From Albibeggiatoa sp964388965 (GTDB lineage Bacteria; Pseudomonadota; Gammaproteobacteria; Beggiatoales; Beggiatoaceae), in NCBI GenBank assembly GCA_964388965.1, contig CAYMCP010000001.1, forward strand, positions 25,742 through 89,741: a stretch of DNA of 64,000 nt, read 5' to 3'. This document shows positions 1-9,737 of the stretch, piece after piece. A model generated the notes under the pieces. The model worked only from the letters and a program-made list of their open reading frames with translations. It was not told the origin of the DNA and made no database searches. The position numbers and the translations under genes were made by a program. Positions within the stretch are counted from its first letter, which is position 1. Each line of letters starts with the position of its first letter.

Positions 1-1
1 A

Positions 2-901
2 ACATGTCGTCGTCTAAAAGCAAATGAGGCGACAAAGGATATTCCTGTAATTTTTATGACTGCGCTTACTGAAACGGTAGACAAAGTAAAAGGTTTTGAT
101 GCAGGTGCGGTAGATTATGTAACAAAACCCATTCAACAGGAAGAAGTGCTCGCACGAATTAATAGCCATTTAATGTTGCGCGAATTGCAAAAAACATTAC
201 AACAAAAAAATGATGACTTCAAACAACAAAATCAAGAACTAGAATCTTTTGCTCATACGGTTGCACATGATTTAAAAAATCCTATTAATGCCATTATTAA
301 CTACACGGAAATGTTAAAAGAAGATTTTGAGTTAGATAGTGAAGTATTTGAATTACTTGAAAAAATAGAGCAAGCAGGGCATAAAATGACTGATATTATT
401 GGCTCATTGTTATTATTAGCAAGCTCTCGTAAACAAACTGTTGATATGCAAGTTATTAGTATGAGTGATGTCGCGTATCAAGTACAACAACGTCTAGCCC
501 ACATGTGTGAAGAATTTGGTGCAACAATCCATTTTCCCGAATCGTGGCATCAAGCCGTCGGCTACGCGCCTTGGATTGAGGAGGTGTGGACGAATTATAT
601 TAGCAATGCGTTAAAATATGGTGGTCGTCCGCCGTTAGTCGAGTTAGGCTCAACTGATTTGGATGATGGATATATCAAATTTTGGGTTAAAGACAATGGA
701 GACGGATTAGATGAAGAAGAACAAAGTCATCTATTTGTACCGTTTACTCGTATTAGTCAAGTACGTGTTGAAGGACACGGTTTAGGCTTATCCATTGTGC
801 AACGCATTGTTGAACGTTGTGACGGTAAAGTTGGAGTGGATAGTAAAAAAGGCTCTGGCTGTGTATTTTATTTTACTTTACCTGCAAAACTTGAAAAATA
901 A
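2..901 (+). CDS. Response regulator receiver-histidine kinase (5' end outside window)
   Basis: The reading frame is open from base 2 and continues upstream of the window, so the N terminus is missing. What remains is the second half of a receiver domain (an FMTAL segment for the switch threonine and a YVTKPI segment carrying the conserved lysine), a short coiled linker, a HisKA domain with the phospho-acceptor in AHDLKNPINAI, and an HATPase_c domain with N box (NYISNALKYGG), G1 box (DNGDGLD) and G2 box (GHGLGLSIV). The REC-then-kinase order without a membrane segment in the visible part suggests a cytoplasmic kinase controlled by another kinase through its receiver. The stop codon is followed after two bases by rdgC, so the two are probably co-transcribed. 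The ligand and the cognate output cannot be told from this fragment. Confidence 0.9.
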   Translation, partial: TCRRLKANEATKDIPVIFMTALTETVDKVKGFDAGAVDYVTKPIQQEEVLARINSHLMLRELQKTLQQKNDDFKQQNQELESFAHTVAHDLKNPINAIINYTEMLKEDFELDSEVFELLEKIEQAGHKMTDIIGSLLLLASSRKQTVDMQVISMSDVAYQVQQRLAHMCEEFGATIHFPESWHQAVGYAPWIEEVWTNYISNALKYGGRPPLVELGSTDLDDGYIKFWVKDNGDGLDEEEQSHLFVPFTRISQVRVEGHGLGLSIVQRIVERCDGKVGVDSKKGSGCVFYFTLPAKLEK

Positions 902-903
902 CT

Positions 904-1770
904 ATGAATATCCAATGGTTTAAAAATATACAACTCTTTATCCTACAACAATTTGACCAAAGTGTAGATAGTTTGCAACACGCTTTAAGTCAAAAACAAT
1001 TCCGAGCTTGTGGTGATTATGAATTTAAAACTTTAGGTTGGATGCCATTTGAGGGTGATATGTTCACTTTTGAAGCAAATGGTTGTATTTTTTTACGTTT
1101 GCGAATTCAAGAAAAAATCTTGCCTGCCTCAGTTATTCAAGATTTTGTAAACGAAAAAATTGCTGAAATTGAAACCGCAGAGTCACGCATTGTACGGCGC
1201 AAAGAGCGTAATGAAATCAAAGAACAAGTTACGCAAAGTTTACTGCCACGCGCCTTACCAAAAAATACGGATGTGTTACTATATTTAGATATGGCGAATC
1301 AATGGTTAGTCATAGATATATCAAGCCGTCAGAAAGCAGAAGACATTTGTAGTTTTTTACGTGCAACTTTAGGCAGTTTTCCCGCTATTTCGCCACAATT
1401 TCAAATTTCACCATCATTGTTTATGACCCAATGGCTAAAAAATCAGCACACACCTGACGGTTTTATCTTAGGCGAAGATTGTAAACTGGTCGCCAGCGAA
1501 GGGGAGTCTGTCACTTGCAAGCAAATGGATTTACGCTCATCTGAGGTGCAAGAACACCTGAATACGGGTAAAATGGTGGAATACTTGGCTTTAAATTGGG
1601 ATAACCATTTAGAATTAATTTTAGATGAAAATTTTAGTATTAAACGTTTGAAATTTAACGATATTACACAAGAAGATGAATTCACCGATATAACTATGAT
1701 GACACTGGAATTTACCCGATTGATTCAAACTTTATTCAGTGTATTAGGTGGTTTGGCTAAAACTGCATAA
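904..1770 (+). CDS. rdgC: Recombination-associated protein RdgC
   Basis: This 288-residue protein resembles RdgC along its whole length: the N-terminal WFKN start, a GWMPF segment, EKILPASVI, SLLPRAL, QKAEDICSFLR and a C-terminal LKRLKF. RdgC of E. coli, about 303 residues, forms a ring-shaped dimer that binds double-stranded DNA without sequence preference and limits RecA filament activity. The protein is cytoplasmic and nucleoid-associated, with no signal peptide or membrane segment. The start codon lies two bases after the upstream kinase stop, so translation is likely coupled. That operon partner is unusual for rdgC and is probably incidental. The identification rests on recalled family sequence features, not on a search. 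Confidence 0.9.
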   Translation: MNIQWFKNIQLFILQQFDQSVDSLQHALSQKQFRACGDYEFKTLGWMPFEGDMFTFEANGCIFLRLRIQEKILPASVIQDFVNEKIAEIETAESRIVRRKERNEIKEQVTQSLLPRALPKNTDVLLYLDMANQWLVIDISSRQKAEDICSFLRATLGSFPAISPQFQISPSLFMTQWLKNQHTPDGFILGEDCKLVASEGESVTCKQMDLRSSEVQEHLNTGKMVEYLALNWDNHLELILDENFSIKRLKFNDITQEDEFTDITMMTLEFTRLIQTLFSVLGGLAKTA

Positions 1771-1864
1771 TTATTAAATTATCGTTAGATTATAGCTTTT
1801 AAATCCCGTTGTTAAACAATCGAAAATAACTTGATTTAGCTTATTTTAATTTTCTGAATGACAT

Positions 1865-1873
1865 TGCTATAAT
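1865..1873 (+). promoter_or_regulatory. Putative extended -10 promoter for ffh
   Basis: TGCTATAAT is a perfect sigma70 extended -10 element about 70 bases before the ffh start. No good -35 hexamer sits 17 bases upstream, as is common for extended -10 promoters. It lies in the 174-base AT-rich gap between rdgC and ffh. Confidence 0.5.
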
Positions 1874-1944
1874 ATATACATTCTACTAAAAATATTTTCA
1901 TAGAGAATTGACAGATAATTTTCTCGAAATGATAGGTAATACAG

Positions 1945-3306
1945 ATGTTTGATAATTTAACCGAACGCTTAACTGCAACATTTAAAAACTTACGTGGTCA
2001 AGGTCGTTTAACCGAAAAAAATATTAAAGAAGCTTTACGCGAACTGCGTATGGCTCTACTAGAAGCGGACGTTGCTTTGCCGGTCGCCAAAGCCTTTATT
2101 GAAAAAGTCCGCAAACAAGCCATTGGTAAAGAAGTATTACAAAGTCTCACGCCAGGACAAGAATTAATCCGCGTGGTGCGGGATGAATTAACTTCATTAA
2201 TGGGCGAAAAAAATAATGCACTAGATTTAAATAGTCGCCCACCCGTTGTTGTATTGATGGCAGGCTTGCAAGGTTCGGGTAAAACGACATCTGTTGCTAA
2301 ATTATCACGTTGGCTTATAGAGCGTGAAAAAAAGAAAGTTTTAGTTGTAAGCTGTGATGTCTATCGCCCCGCCGCAATCAAACAATTAGAAACCCTCGCC
2401 GATCAAGTAAAAGCCGATTTTTTCCCCAGCGATATTAAGCAAAAACCGATAGATATTGCTCATGCCGCATTAAACCATGCTAAACAAAAATTCTATGATG
2501 TGCTCTTGGTAGATACGGCTGGTCGTTTGCATATTGACGATGAGATGATGAATGAAATCAAGCAATTACATGCAGCGATACAACCTCATGAAACCTTATT
2601 TGTCGTAGATAGTATGACAGGGCAAGATGCTGCTAATACGGCTAAAGCTTTTAATGATGCGTTACCACTTTCAGGGGTTATTTTAACTAAAGCAGATGGT
2701 GATGCACGCGGTGGAGCAGCATTATCTGTGCGTCATATTACTGGTAAACCCATTAAATTTATCGGTACGGGTGAGAAAACGGATGCCTTAGAGCCATTTT
2801 ATCCCGAACGTTTAGCATCGCGTATCATTGGTCAGGGCGATATTTTAAGCCTGATTGAGGACGCAGAACGCAACGTTGATCAAAAACAAGCTAGAAAATT
2901 AGTTAATAAACTGAGAAAAGGCAAAAGTTTTGATTTGGAAGATTTCCGTAATCAGCTCGTACAAATGCGCAATATGGGCGGCGTGGGAAATTTAATGGAT
3001 AAGCTACCCGGTATGGGAGAAGTGCCGCAGCAAGCCAAAGAACAGGTTTCTGACAAAGAATTTAAGCGTATGGAAGCAATTATTAATTCTATGACGTTAG
3101 TTGAAAGACGCTCGCCGGCTATCATTAAAGGTTCACGCAAAAAACGTATTGCAATGGGTTCTGGTACGCAAGTACAAGATGTCAATCGCTTACTTAAACA
3201 ATTCAATCAAATGCAGAAAATGATGAAACAAATGACTAAAAAAGGTGGTATGGAACGTTTAATGAGGGGTTTTAAGGGTAAATTACCTCAAGGACTACCG
3301 TTCTGA
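1945..3306 (+). CDS. ffh: Signal recognition particle protein Ffh (SRP54)
   Basis: The 453-residue GTPase binds the SRP RNA and signal sequences of nascent membrane proteins and docks with FtsY at the inner membrane. The sequence shows the N domain (FDNLTERL at the start, LREALRELRMALLEADV-like helix), the G domain with P-loop GLQGSGKTT, the DVYRPAA motif, DTAGR, TKADGDARGG and GTGEK, and the methionine-rich M domain (residues about 300-453) with the RNA-binding GSG segment and repeated MQKMMKQM. Length is normal for the family. It has its own promoter-like sequence upstream. The usual neighbours rpsP, rimM and trmD are not downstream here; a lipoprotein gene follows after 91 bases. Confidence 0.98.
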   Translation: MFDNLTERLTATFKNLRGQGRLTEKNIKEALRELRMALLEADVALPVAKAFIEKVRKQAIGKEVLQSLTPGQELIRVVRDELTSLMGEKNNALDLNSRPPVVVLMAGLQGSGKTTSVAKLSRWLIEREKKKVLVVSCDVYRPAAIKQLETLADQVKADFFPSDIKQKPIDIAHAALNHAKQKFYDVLLVDTAGRLHIDDEMMNEIKQLHAAIQPHETLFVVDSMTGQDAANTAKAFNDALPLSGVILTKADGDARGGAALSVRHITGKPIKFIGTGEKTDALEPFYPERLASRIIGQGDILSLIEDAERNVDQKQARKLVNKLRKGKSFDLEDFRNQLVQMRNMGGVGNLMDKLPGMGEVPQQAKEQVSDKEFKRMEAIINSMTLVERRSPAIIKGSRKKRIAMGSGTQVQDVNRLLKQFNQMQKMMKQMTKKGGMERLMRGFKGKLPQGLPF

Positions 3307-3397
3307 TATCCGATTTTAACAGTCAAAACATAATACGCTAGCTTGTTCGTGCATCAAAAACGCCTTTAATTAATCGGGGAATGGAGAGGAGATATGT

Positions 3398-4009
3398 ATG
3401 TCGCTATCGAGGATACTTATTTTAGCTTATTTTTTAATAGGTTGCACAGCAGTACCTACCCAAGAAATGAGTGATGCGCGGCTTGCATTGAAAGCAGCAC
3501 AAAAAGCCCATGCAGAGTATTATGTTCCTGAAAATATTGCCCAAGCACAAGATACTTTAAGCCAAGCAGAGCAAGCACTATCAGAAGGACAATTTAATGA
3601 AGCGCGTCATAACGCCCTATTAGCCAAGGAGCAAGCGGTAAAGGCTTACGAAATGTCGGTTGCAGTTGATCAAGCAAAAATGATTTGGCAAGAAATTGCT
3701 TTTTTAACTTATGATAAGGATATTAATTTATTATTTAAAAAAGCCAAAGAATTTGCCCAACAGGGGGATGTCAGCCAAACTTTATATTTTGCATCACAAG
3801 TACATAAAGAAGGCGAAAAAACTTTAAATCGTCTCTACTTAGAGCAGGCAGGACACATCTTAGAAAAGCTACAGACTAAACGTCATTCACTCAGTGAAAA
3901 AGACCTAACTGTACTAGAACAAGCTCAACTTGATTACATTAACAAGAAAGGAAAAAAGGCTTATAACTTAATATTTAAGCTTTATAATCGGCATTTTCTC
4001 AATCACTAG
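3398..4009 (+). CDS. DUF4398-like outer-membrane lipoprotein
   Basis: The 203-residue protein begins with a short hydrophobic signal ending in a lipobox (LIGC, Cys16), so it is predicted to be lipid-anchored. The mature part is almost entirely alpha-helical and rich in Ala, Gln, Glu and Lys. It has the AxxALxxAEQAL spacing typical of DUF4398 proteins, which often sit with OmpA-like or stress proteins in the envelope. The start at 3398 is preferred over an ATG at 3394 because only 3398 is in frame, and a GGAGAGGA ribosome site lies seven bases before it. No enzymatic motif is visible and the function is unknown. A YfiR-like periplasmic protein gene follows 222 bases downstream. Confidence 0.7.
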   Translation: MSLSRILILAYFLIGCTAVPTQEMSDARLALKAAQKAHAEYYVPENIAQAQDTLSQAEQALSEGQFNEARHNALLAKEQAVKAYEMSVAVDQAKMIWQEIAFLTYDKDINLLFKKAKEFAQQGDVSQTLYFASQVHKEGEKTLNRLYLEQAGHILEKLQTKRHSLSEKDLTVLEQAQLDYINKKGKKAYNLIFKLYNRHFLNH

Positions 4010-4231
4010 TATAATAATAAAACTTCATGTATATTTAGGAAAAGCAACTTATCTTGCAAGTTTTACACTTTGCTCGTAACATTCTAGCTTTGTTGATGAA
4101 AAGGCTCTATATAAATAACTAGCCATTGGTTTAAATTTAACGATACTTACCGACCAATAGGCGGGTTGGTGTAATTTTAGCAAACACTATTTAGCTTAAA
4201 TGATGAGTATGATGGAATAGGCCTCAATGCC

Positions 4232-4798
4232 ATGAAAATAAACCGATTTAATTTAAAATACATAAGCTGCATGATACTGGTCTTGTCTACGCTCATGACT
4301 TCTTTTCTCGGTTATGCTGCACCTCCTGCCGCCAAAGAATACCAAATTAAAGCTGTTTTCTTATTCAATTTTGTCAATTTTATATCTTGGCCCGACGATG
4401 CTTTTACAGATAAAACCGAGCTTTTTATAATCTGCGTTGTAGGAAAAGACCCCTTTGGTATTTATTTAGACTTCACCACAGAAGGACAAACAACAAGAGA
4501 TGGACGTGGATTAAAAATTAAACGCATTAAAGATAATTTACAAGAAATTCAAAGTTGCCATATCTTGTTTGTTAGTGATTCAGAGCAAAATAATTTGAAT
4601 GCCATTTTTGAGAAAACACGAAATTCAGCAATTTTAACAGTTAGTGATATTGATAATTTTGTTAAAAAAGGTGGTATGGTAAAATTTTTTAATCGTAGCA
4701 ATAAAATCCGTCTCGGAATTAATCCCGATGCTATTAAAGCAGCAAGGCTGATAGCTAATGCAAATTTGCTAAATCTCTCTCAAATTATCCGACCATAA
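4232..4798 (+). CDS. YfiR family periplasmic protein (DUF4154)
   Basis: This 188-residue protein has a signal peptide (hydrophobic run about residues 13-28, cleavage probably after GYA). The mature domain shows the YfiR/DUF4154 signature: EYQIKAVFLFNFVNFISWP near the start, an FIICVVGKDPFG strand, SCHILFVSDSE, ILTVSD, FVKKGGMVKFF and IRLGINPDA near the end. In Pseudomonas, YfiR is a periplasmic repressor that binds the CHASE8 sensor of the diguanylate cyclase YfiN and responds to envelope redox state. Here the next gene, 34 bases downstream, is a hybrid kinase whose sensor resembles CHASE8, so the pair is probably rewired onto a kinase/cyclase. One cysteine (in QSCHILF) and one in FIICVV resemble conserved family cysteines. 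Confidence 0.85.
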   Translation: MKINRFNLKYISCMILVLSTLMTSFLGYAAPPAAKEYQIKAVFLFNFVNFISWPDDAFTDKTELFIICVVGKDPFGIYLDFTTEGQTTRDGRGLKIKRIKDNLQEIQSCHILFVSDSEQNNLNAIFEKTRNSAILTVSDIDNFVKKGGMVKFFNRSNKIRLGINPDAIKAARLIANANLLNLSQIIRP

Positions 4799-4832
4799 CA
4801 CGCATTGAACCACGCAATTGAATGAATTTATT

Positions 4833-7800
4833 ATGAAAAATTTTGCTGATTTATCCATCAAGCGTAAGCTTATTCTCATTACCATGCTGGTCAATGTTGT
4901 TGCTTTACTTGCTGCGTCTGGTTTTTTCGCTGCAAATGAAGTCGCCTCACTCCGCAGTGCAATGGTTAGAGATTACAAAGTATTAGCGGAAGTAATTGGT
5001 GCAAACAGCGTCGCCTCACTAATGTTTTATGAGTCTGAATCAGCTAGCAAAACTTTAAGTGCTTTGTCGGCTGAAAAACATGTAACGGGAGCGGTTATTT
5101 ACGATCAATTAGGCGAAGTCTTCGCCCTTTACGAACGAAAAAATGCAAAAGGTTTTAATGCTCCAACCGTTCAAGAGAATGGACACCATTTTGAAACATA
5201 TCGCTTACTTATTTTTCAAGATATTAATTTTAATGGTCAAACGGTAGGTAAAGTATTCATTGAGTCAGATTTGGAAAGAATTAATCAACTCATATTGGAA
5301 TATGTGGTTATTATATTTGCTATTTTGTCAATTACATCACTACTTGCCTTTTTTCTCACAACTCGCCTACAAAGTTTAATTTCTCGTCCAATTTTGCACT
5401 TAGTTGAAACCACAAATGCAGTGAGCAAAGGTAATGATTATGCAGTACGTGCTCAACGTTACGGTCGAGATGAATTAGGGCAATTGGTAGACGGTTTTAA
5501 CGAGATGTTAGCACAAATTCAACGCCGTGATGAAATGTTAGCGCGACACCGAGACCACCTAGAAGATCAAGTAAAATTGCGAACCGCTGAATTATCAAAA
5601 ATGAATTTAGATTTAGAGCAAACTATTGAGGACTTGCAAGAAGCCAAAGAAGCCGCAGAAGTCGCTAGTAAGGCAAAAAGTGAATTTTTAGCAAATATGA
5701 GCCATGAAATTCGCACCCCAATGAATGCAGTCATTGGTATGACGGGTTTGTTGGCGCAAACAGAATTAAACTTAGAACAACGTGATTTCGTCGAAACTGT
5801 GCGCACTAGCAGTGATGCGTTATTAGCATTAATCAACGATATTTTAGATTTTTCCAAAATCGATGCAGGTAAATTAGAATTAGAGCAACATCCTTTCAAT
5901 ATTCGAGAATGTGTAGAGGCAGCATTAGATTTGGTCACCTCTCGCGCTTGCGAAAACGGTTTAGAATTAGTCGCCTCATTCGATAAACATTTACCAAATA
6001 ATTTATCTGGTGATGTCACGCGGTTACGACAAATTTTAGTCAATCTATTAAGCAATGCAGTAAAGTTTACTGAACATGGAGAAGTCATTGTTGAAGTATC
6101 TGGCTCTTTGCATTTTAATGGAAGAATTGAGCTATTTTTTGCGGTAAAAGATACTGGTATCGGCATCCCTATTGAGAGAATGGATAGATTATTTCGTTCA
6201 TTTAGCCAAGTTGATGCTTCGATGACGCGCAAATATGGTGGGACAGGGTTGGGCTTGGCGATTAGTAAACATTTATGTGAATTAATGGGCGGTCGAATGT
6301 GGGTTACAAGCGAAATAGAAAAAGGTTCTACGTTTTACTTTACAATCGTTGCCGACCCAATCGAAGACGAAGATGAGAAAAATCAATTGCAAGATTCACG
6401 CGCCGAATTGAAAGGACAGCGCGTATTAGTCGTGGATGATAACCATACTAATCGCCGAATTTTAAATTTACAGCTACATCACTGGGGCATGGAGGCAATT
6501 GAAGCGATGTCAGGTGAAGAAGCATTAAAAAAATTGCAAGATAAACACAAATTTAGTCTAGCAATTTTGGATATGCAGATGCCCGTTATGGACGGTATGA
6601 CGTTGGCACGACAAATTCGTAAACAATACAGTGCCTCTGAATTACCGCTTGTAATGTTGACCTCTTTGGGCAGACAACAAGCTGATATAGATATGAATTT
6701 ATTTGCAGCTTATTTGAATAAACCCGTTAAATCCTCACAATTATTTGACTGCTTAATTGATATTTTTGCGCATAAAATGATACATCCCAAGCCATTTATT
6801 CCGAAATCTCATCATCTAAGCAAAGTAGTGACATCAGGTCTACTTGTTGAAGAAAAACCATTGCGCATTTTATTAACCGAAGATAATTTGACTAATCAAA
6901 AAGTTGCACGTTTACTTTTAGATAGAATGGGTTTTAGTGAAAAAACGGGACTGGCGATTAGTATTGCTAATAATGGTGCTGAGGCGGTAGAGGCGGTTAA
7001 ACAACGTCAATATGATGTGATATTAATGGACGTGCAAATGCCAGTCATGGACGGGTTTGAAGCGACAAAACAGATTCGGGAATATTGCAATAAACCAGAA
7101 GTGCGTCCTTATATTGTTGCTATGACTGCTCATGCTTTACGTGGTTATCGAGAAAAATGTTTAGAAGCAGGTATGGATGATTATGTCACTAAACCTATAC
7201 GTCCTGAAGATTTAGCAGCCGCATTAAAACGTTGTCCGCGTGTATACGAAGACTATAAATCTGTTGCATTAGAAGTAGTTGAGCCACAAACGAAACCAAC
7301 GCAAGTACAAGTCGAACAAAAAACCGTTGAGCCGCAAGTAGAAAAAATCGAAAATGATAGCCGGGTAGCAAAATTAAAGGAAGAAATTCAACAAACCCTC
7401 ATTAATTTGGTTGGTGAGGCAGAAGGTGAAATTGTCATTGAATTGCTCACAACTTATTTAGATAGTAGTAAAACATTAACTGGAAATTTATCGACTGCCG
7501 TGGCACAGCAAGACCCAAAATTAATGGAACATGCTGCACATAGCTTAAAATCCAGTAGTGCCAGTTTGGGTGCAACCTTGTTATCTGAGATGAGTAGGCA
7601 ACTAGAAAAGCAAGGGCGAGAAGGTGATATGACTGATGTTGAAGCAAAAGTCAGTGCATTGTTAGCAGAATATCAGGCAGTAAAACAAGCTTTAAAGCTT
7701 CTCTTGGGTGATTCGCCAGAATTTGTGGAAGTGGAAAATTCTACTGCTGTAGAAACGGAAAAAACATTAGAACAGCTTGCTGATGAAATTAAAGAAAATT

Positions 7801-9734
7801 TAGCCAACTTGGTAGGTGGTGATGATTTAGAATTATTTGAAGATTTATTAACTTCATATCAGGAAGAAGCTGATAATTTAATTGCAGCATTAAAAACTGC
7901 TGTACAAACAGCCGACGCTGAGGCAATATTACAAGCAACACATAGCCTTAAATCTAGTAGTGGTAATCTAGGTTTAATTACGCTTGGAGATTTATGTGCT
8001 GAATTAGAAGTACAAGCTAAAATTGACAATTTGGCAGATATTGACGGCACGTATAAACAAGTTTTGCAACATTATCAACACGCAACGCAAGCAATACAAT
8101 ATATTTTACATTCAGCGTCTCCAGCCCCCTCATCTACCAGCACAGTAGAAAGTCTAGCGCAAGACATTCAGGAAGTGTTAGTAACGCTAGTCGGTGAAGA
8201 TGAGCCAGAAATTATCACTGAATTAGTACAGACCTACACCGAAGACGCAGAGCCTTTGATGCAACAAATTCGTCAAGCAGTTCAAAAACAAGATATAGGC
8301 GATTTGTCCATTGCAGCCCATACGTTAAAATCGAGCAGTGGCAATTTAGGCGCGAATAGCATCGCTGAATTGAGTCTACAACTTGAAACGGCGTGTAAAA
8401 ATAATGCGTTAGATAGTATTGAAGATTTATCACTCAAATTAGAACAAGAATATCATATTTTACGTCAAGCCTTAGATCGGTTGCTTGGTGAAAAAGCAGA
8501 AATACCTAAAACCTCCGAAGCACCTGAAACAACTGAAACCACTACGAATATTGAGCCTGTTAAACCCATTAAAAAATCCGCAGAGCCTGTTAATTTAATG
8601 CTTGATGCTGAAGTCACACAACGCACTGAAACTTCAACATTTAGTGCAGGTCGTGATCCGGGCGACGTAACTTTGCTTGTCGTAGACGATCAGCCCTATG
8701 ATACCTTATTGTTAAGCACCTATTTACGTGAAGAGGGATACCAAGTATTGACGGCTAATTCTGGTCAAGATGCTTTAGATTTAGTCATTGAAAAAGACCC
8801 AGATATTGTATTATCTGACGTAATGATGCCGGGCATGGATGGTTTTGAAGTATGTATTAGAATTAAAGCACGTTCAGAAAGTGTACTGACACCAGTTGTA
8901 TTAATCACTGCTTTAGATGGACAAAATGATCGAATTAAAGGTATTCAGGCGGGTGCGGATGAATTTCTCTCTAAACCGATCAATCGTGAAGAATTGATAG
9001 CGCGCGTGCGGTCTCTATTACGTTACCAATTGGCGCGTTCTGAATTAGAAGAAGCCCAAAAAGAACATTTAAAAGGCATGTTTAAGCGTTACGTGTCACC
9101 CAAACTAGTAGACGAAATTTTAACCCATCCAGATAAAGCAGAAATCACCCTCGCTGACCAAAAGAATCGTTTAGACGCAGTAATTTTATTTGCAGACTTA
9201 CGCGGTTTTACAGCAATGTCAGAAATGCTCAAACCAACCGACGTAGTCAGCCTACTAAATGAATTTTTCACTATGCTAACCGAAGTCGGCTATCGCTATG
9301 ATGGGACAATTTTTAATATGGCAGGTGATTGCTTATTAATTGGCTTTGGTGTGCCATTCCATCAAGAAGACGCGCCAGTACGTGCTTTAAATGCTGCTAT
9401 AGATATGCAAAAGGAATTTATTGCCTTAGACCACTCGTGGCGTAAAACCTATGATGTGGATGTCGGTTTAGGGATTGGTATTAATAAAGGTGAATTGATT
9501 GTAGGCAATGTTGGTTCACCTAACTATATGAATTATACAGTAATTGGTGATACAGTGAATGTTGCATCACGTCTAGTCAGTATGGCTGGACGCGGCGAAA
9601 TCATTATTTCTGATTCAATGTTAAAAAACATTCAAAGTGCGCATTCAAAAAATTATAATATCGAAGCACTAGAACCTGTCAATTTAAAAGGAAAATCTCA
9701 ACTACAACAAGTATATCGTGTTGTTTCCGAGTAA
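4833..9734 (+). CDS. Giant hybrid histidine kinase with three Hpt domains and a class III nucleotide cyclase
   Basis: The ATG at 4833 is preferred over an upstream TTG at 4818, giving 1633 residues. Domains in order: membrane segment about 14-36; CHASE8-like periplasmic sensor about 37-154; second membrane segment about 157-177; HAMP about 178-235; coiled linker; HisKA with His291 in the [11 protein letters not shown] box; HATPase_c to about 510; REC1 with Asp580; REC2 with Asp733; three Hpt domains with His903, His1037 and His1163, each in a HSLKSSS or HTLKSSS context; REC3 with Asp1329; and a class III adenylate/guanylate cyclase about 1450-1633. The cyclase keeps both metal aspartates (Asp1455 in FADLRGF, Asp1499 in MAGD) and the transition-state Asn1576 and Arg1580 in the [10 protein letters not shown] segment. 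The position that usually holds an adenine-binding lysine is Asn, so the nucleotide product is uncertain. The protein is probably the YfiR-controlled sensor of this operon. Confidence 0.93.
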   Translation: MKNFADLSIKRKLILITMLVNVVALLAASGFFAANEVASLRSAMVRDYKVLAEVIGANSVASLMFYESESASKTLSALSAEKHVTGAVIYDQLGEVFALYERKNAKGFNAPTVQENGHHFETYRLLIFQDINFNGQTVGKVFIESDLERINQLILEYVVIIFAILSITSLLAFFLTTRLQSLISRPILHLVETTNAVSKGNDYAVRAQRYGRDELGQLVDGFNEMLAQIQRRDEMLARHRDHLEDQVKLRTAELSKMNLDLEQTIEDLQEAKEAAEVASKAKSEFLANMSHEIRTPMNAVIGMTGLLAQTELNLEQRDFVETVRTSSDALLALINDILDFSKIDAGKLELEQHPFNIRECVEAALDLVTSRACENGLELVASFDKHLPNNLSGDVTRLRQILVNLLSNAVKFTEHGEVIVEVSGSLHFNGRIELFFAVKDTGIGIPIERMDRLFRSFSQVDASMTRKYGGTGLGLAISKHLCELMGGRMWVTSEIEKGSTFYFTIVADPIEDEDEKNQLQDSRAELKGQRVLVVDDNHTNRRILNLQLHHWGMEAIEAMSGEEALKKLQDKHKFSLAILDMQMPVMDGMTLARQIRKQYSASELPLVMLTSLGRQQADIDMNLFAAYLNKPVKSSQLFDCLIDIFAHKMIHPKPFIPKSHHLSKVVTSGLLVEEKPLRILLTEDNLTNQKVARLLLDRMGFSEKTGLAISIANNGAEAVEAVKQRQYDVILMDVQMPVMDGFEATKQIREYCNKPEVRPYIVAMTAHALRGYREKCLEAGMDDYVTKPIRPEDLAAALKRCPRVYEDYKSVALEVVEPQTKPTQVQVEQKTVEPQVEKIENDSRVAKLKEEIQQTLINLVGEAEGEIVIELLTTYLDSSKTLTGNLSTAVAQQDPKLMEHAAHSLKSSSASLGATLLSEMSRQLEKQGREGDMTDVEAKVSALLAEYQAVKQALKLLLGDSPEFVEVENSTAVETEKTLEQLADEIKENLANLVGGDDLELFEDLLTSYQEEADNLIAALKTAVQTADAEAILQATHSLKSSSGNLGLITLGDLCAELEVQAKIDNLADIDGTYKQVLQHYQHATQAIQYILHSASPAPSSTSTVESLAQDIQEVLVTLVGEDEPEIITELVQTYTEDAEPLMQQIRQAVQKQDIGDLSIAAHTLKSSSGNLGANSIAELSLQLETACKNNALDSIEDLSLKLEQEYHILRQALDRLLGEKAEIPKTSEAPETTETTTNIEPVKPIKKSAEPVNLMLDAEVTQRTETSTFSAGRDPGDVTLLVVDDQPYDTLLLSTYLREEGYQVLTANSGQDALDLVIEKDPDIVLSDVMMPGMDGFEVCIRIKARSESVLTPVVLITALDGQNDRIKGIQAGADEFLSKPINREELIARVRSLLRYQLARSELEEAQKEHLKGMFKRYVSPKLVDEILTHPDKAEITLADQKNRLDAVILFADLRGFTAMSEMLKPTDVVSLLNEFFTMLTEVGYRYDGTIFNMAGDCLLIGFGVPFHQEDAPVRALNAAIDMQKEFIALDHSWRKTYDVDVGLGIGINKGELIVGNVGSPNYMNYTVIGDTVNVASRLVSMAGRGEIIISDSMLKNIQSAHSKNYNIEALEPVNLKGKSQLQQVYRVVSE

Positions 9735-9737
9735 ATT

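Noticed and set aside
4818..4832. TTG start for the giant kinase
   Set aside because: ATG 4833 directly precedes the membrane-anchor sequence; neither has a strong ribosome site, so the ATG was preferred.
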